From NCBI RefSeq assembly GCF_964355755.1, contig NC_092670.1, positions 33,591,795 to 33,655,794 of the forward strand: a DNA stretch of 64,000 bases. The letters run 5' to 3'. The position numbers were made by a program, and so were the translations under genes. The number at the start of each line of letters is the position of its first letter. Position 1 is the first letter of the stretch. Of this stretch, positions 60,355 to 64,000 are shown piece by piece. The notes under the pieces were generated by a model, which saw only the letters and a program-made list of their open reading frames with translations, did no database searches and was not told the DNA's origin. Source of the stretch: Antedon mediterranea. Lineage: Eukaryota > Echinodermata > Crinoidea > Comatulida > Antedonidae.

Positions 60355-63300
60355 ATGTTGAAGATGATGTCTCATAATTTATTGACTTTGTTCTTGTTTT
60401 GTTTGTTGGTGGATTCTTCTAAATGTGTTGAGGTTGCATGTAGTAATGATACTAATGTGAATGCAGTTTGTGAATGTACAGAAAGAACACAAACTGTGAA
60501 TTCTACAAACCGTGGACTCAATGAATGGCCAGTTGGAATTCCTGTAAATAAACAGGTGCTGTAAGTTTAGATTTTTAAATTAGTATTGAATTTTTTAAAT
60601 CTGGTAAAACAAAAAGTAAGTAAATAAAACTTAATTTCATGTAATTCAGCTTATTCACCAATAACATATTTAAAAAGTAGTACAAATATAAACTTTGTAA
60701 TATATAACATATGTAATTTTGTAATAAGGTTTGCACTAGCCTTACTATGTGCGTGTTATGTGAGATGCAATATTGTAGTAAGTGTAGGTTGTAATTGCCC
60801 GGAGACGATAATTCTAATTCCATATACAATATTTCGCATTTGCATACTTCCGTCAAGAACTTAACCTTGTAGAACACCATTATATTTATTGTTTTTAATA
60901 TAAGCCAAAATTGAAAACGTATTGAGATAATCACAGTATCAAACTATTTAGCTAACCAAAAACTCATTATTAGAAAACTTTGGGAAAGAAAGAGGGTACG
61001 TACATCGATGTCAAAACATTCGACAAACATATATTTCTCTAATGTTTGGTGCTTTAACATTAGTTTATAGTTGATTAATGCTAATAATAACGGATTTGAA
61101 ATAAACTAGTAGTTTTAACATAACATAATTACTTGTTTATAGTTACTTAAGAGACAACAACCTGAAGAAAATCGACACCAATGCTTTGTTAGAGCTACAG
61201 GAACTTAATTCAATGTAAGATTTCAAAAATTAATTGTCATTGTTTTGAGTTATTTCATCTCTCTTATTGCTCCATTTAAATATATCTAATTTATCAATGA
61301 TACATATTTTATCAATGTTATCTGTGTTCATAATTAAGATATAATTTACAGAAAGAAGGATCATAATTATTGTTAACAATGCTAAAAACGATACTCTCAC
61401 AACTATGTTACACACTGGAAGAGTGAAATTCCCTGATTGACACCGTGTTTCTGTTGGTCATCATTCAGCATCCATAAGGAAAAGAGTATGTCCTACCATG
61501 GTACCTTGTCTGATTTTACATTCGGACTTTAGAGATAGTTAGCAAAATTGTTCACATAATTACCATTACGCTGAAATAGTTTTTTTTTTCTCTTTTGTGG
61601 CGCAAACACCACTTTTATTCACATTCATATTATCTCATATTACATAAAATCGTATTATTTAACTTGTAAATGTTGTTACAGTTCATAAGTAACATTTTTA
61701 CATATATGAATTCTGTATTACTCCTTTTTTCATTAATTTTCTTATATTTTGTTATACACTTGACAGGATCATCATTATCATCTATCTCGTTTTAAAATAG
61801 TTCACACATTTTCATTTGTTTGTTTTCATTTTACAACCCGGATTATACAATATATTTATATACATGATAAAAAAAAAACAATAATAGCTCAGTACCACCA
61901 GTAACCCGTATCACTGTAATTCCTTTTCGGTTAATCGTATCAAATTAGAATTTATATTATCATAATCTTATTTCTTAAAGCTACCCATTTTTCTATACTT
62001 GTTTCTTTATTGTTATATGTTTCACATTCAATGTTATATAACATATTGCTTTTAAATGAATTCCATAAAGATTTACCCACTGGCTTATTCAGTGCAGATA
62101 ACATTTTTATTCTATAAATAGTAAATGCTGCAAAAGTGTAAATATAATCTATTAGCTTATCTCCCGTTCCTAGTGTTAATTGTTTAAATGATATATTATT
62201 GTGATTTAAACTTACAAAGATACTAAGCATTTTCCTCCAATATTTCTGAATAAATCTACAACTAAAAAACAAATGATTTTCATTTTCAATTTCTCCACAT
62301 TTGTCACACGTTTGTGTTTCCTTAACTTTCCACTGATACAGCCGTTTGTTGGTAGGCAGTATTCTATGTAACATCTTATAATTGAATTGTGCTAGTTTCT
62401 TATCTTTCATTTTACATACTTTCCGTAACCAAGAAGTTTTCCAATCAATGTTGTTATCATTGAAGTACTCTTCCCATTTTAGTTGTGACATTGGAATAAT
62501 GAAATATTCTTTCACAAACCATGAGTATATTAGTTTGGTAGTATTAATCTCATACTTAGTCCCAACTACTTCATCATTATCATCACAATTGAAAATATCT
62601 ACCTCCTTAATAATACGTTTCCATTGAATTGGTATTGCCTTAATAATGCACAAATACTCATTTGACCAGTTTGTTTTACATTGTAGTTTCACCAGTATTT
62701 CGTTCGATGTTAAAAAAGTGTTCTTATTAACAATGTCTTTAATACTGATAATGCCACTGTCAATCCAATGCTTGTAGAAAAGCGTTTTTTTTTTAGTTTA
62801 ACGTAGTGGTTTCCCCACAGTTGCTCATTCATTATATCGTTATAAGTTTCAGGTTTTTTTTTTGAGATTCTGTTATAATTTATGTAGGCTTTTATCATAT
62901 TTTTGTAAAACAGTGGAATTTTATCAGAATTAACATCAATAATGTTATAACATGACATATTAAGTAAAACATTAACATCACATATTTTTTTAATATAATA
63001 CATTGGAATATTTTTCCATTTAGCACCATCATCATTCATAATTCTTTTTAACCAGCCACACATGAGTGCGTTAACATGAAGAGTAAAATCAGGCATTTTA
63101 ATGCCTCCCATCTTAACATCACCAATTAGAGTTTTTCTTTTTATCTTTTCCCTTTTATTGTTCCAAATAAAATTATATATTAGATTTGTAACTTGTGTAT
63201 ATACATATTTTGGAACATCAGTGATATTTGCAGCATATGTTAATTTAGATAGTGCAAGACTTTTCAGGATTATTATTCTACCAAAAATTGAGAGATTTCT

Positions 63301-63859
63301 AGCATTCCATTGTTTTAAAGTCTTTTCTAGCTCTATTAATTTAACATCCCAGTTTTTTCTGGTACATTCTTCTGTATTATACCCTACATATATGCCTAAA
63401 ATTTTGATCGGGTGTTTTACCCAATTTAATTCTAAAGGTCTATCTATTCTGTTCTTCCATTTACCAATCCAAAAAGCATTGGTTTTTTTTTTATTTAGTG
63501 TCATTCCAGATACTTCACAAAAACGTTCAATTACACTGACTGCTGACTTAATACTTTTGTCATTACCAACATACAAAACAGTATCATCGGCTAATTGGCT
63601 TATTCTAGCTTCTATGTTATTTTCATTATTTGGAAGTTTAATACCCTTATAGTCATCTTTGTTTCTTATTCTAGAACGCTGAAATAGTTATTATGTTTAA
63701 ATACTTCCCATTAAAATAGACTATGGCACACATTACACAGACAAGTAAGCGCTGATTTGTAAGAAAATAGAATAAGTTACCGATTAATTTACTTTACAGA
63801 AACCTTTCTAATAATTCACTTACAAGCCTACCAACGTTTCCAAAGATAATCTCTTCAGT
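60355..63859 (+). CDS. leucine-rich repeat protein, 5' part
   Basis: Exons 60355-60560, 61143-61214 (72 bp, one 24-residue LRR) and 63800-63859 join in phase and continue past the window. The N-terminus is a signal peptide (MMSHNLLTLFLFCLLVDSS), then an LRRNT-like cap with several cysteines (C-x4-C-x9-C-x-C pattern) and NRGLNEWPVGIP. LYLRDNNLKKID and NLSNNSLTSLPTF are typical LRR cores. In the cap, VNSTNRGL has Ser where many relatives have Cys. Exons of LRR unit length with phase 2 borders are usual for secreted or receptor-type LRR proteins (for example LGR- or TLR-like groups). The class cannot be told without the rest. The start could be either Met 1 or Met 4; the signal peptide is unaffected. 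Confidence 0.8.
61582..63675 (-). mobile_element. 5'-truncated L1/Tx1-like LINE in intron 2 of the LRR gene
   Basis: ACGCTGAAATAGTT is present at both ends (61568-61581 and 63676-63689), a 14-bp target duplication. The T-run at 61579-61589 is the 3' end read on the other strand. The minus strand encodes the later half of an L1-type ORF2: LADDTVLYV (RT active site) near 63600, LNKKKTNAFWIGKW, a LSIFGRIIILKSL motif, GGIKMPDF, and a C-terminal Cys/His stretch (CDKCGEIENENHLFFSC) near 62270. Only one frameshift, in an A-run near 62790, separates two long open frames (63576-62710 and 62692-61952), so the copy is young. It does not break any exon. Confidence 0.92.
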
Positions 63860-64000
63860 GTAAGTACTATAGTATACCATCCAACTACTAATTGTACATT
63901 TATTAAAACCATGATCTTTTTTTAAACATTATTTTGATCACTAGGCACAGTAGTAAAGATTTATTTTATTCCTTACTGAAACAAAAAATGTTACAAAAAA

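Overview
The window is AT-rich, intron-rich animal DNA, crowded with interspersed repeats. All host genes recognised lie on the + strand. Gene content (secreted TSP1/D8C protein, LRR protein, MFS transporter), short LRR exons and the repeat types suggest an invertebrate deuterostome, perhaps an echinoderm. That placement is inference and the species cannot be read from the sequence.

Layout. 1-6.4 kb: the 3' seven exons of an MFS transporter resembling SLC18B1, with LINE, SINE and inverted-repeat elements in its introns. 6.4-13.1 kb: gene-free, holding three copies of a Helentron-like short element, two tRNA-derived SINEs and a long (TA)n tract. 13.2-18.7 kb (gene 1) and 21.5-26.6 kb (gene 2): two related secreted proteins. 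Each is a signal-peptide exon, small linker exons, then six ~50-residue FG-GAP/VCBS-type repeats with a calcium-loop-like motif and usually two cysteines. From about 15.7 to 33.9 kb this locus is duplicated at about 36.0-51.8 kb. In the second copy gene 1 is a 5'-truncated pseudogene. Gene 2 is well preserved except for one nonsense codon in a 48-bp exon whose skipping would keep the frame.

Comparing the duplicates gives empty sites for several insertions: two inverted-repeat elements and three LINE fragments present only in the first copy, and a 21-bp palindrome only in the second. A GGACAACTACC-type minisatellite occurs in both. 52.0-56.7 kb: a secreted TSP1(x5)-D8C-Ig-like protein, VWDE/uromodulin-like in its C-terminal half. 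60.4 kb to the end: the 5' part of a secreted or surface LRR protein, whose second intron carries a 5'-truncated L1/Tx1-like LINE with a clear 14-bp target duplication.

Four of the five intact or nearly intact host genes encode secreted or surface proteins built from adhesion or recognition repeats. Nothing in the sequence proves that they act together. All exon structures were inferred by eye from splice signals, phase and protein similarity. No alignment, database search or transcript data was available.
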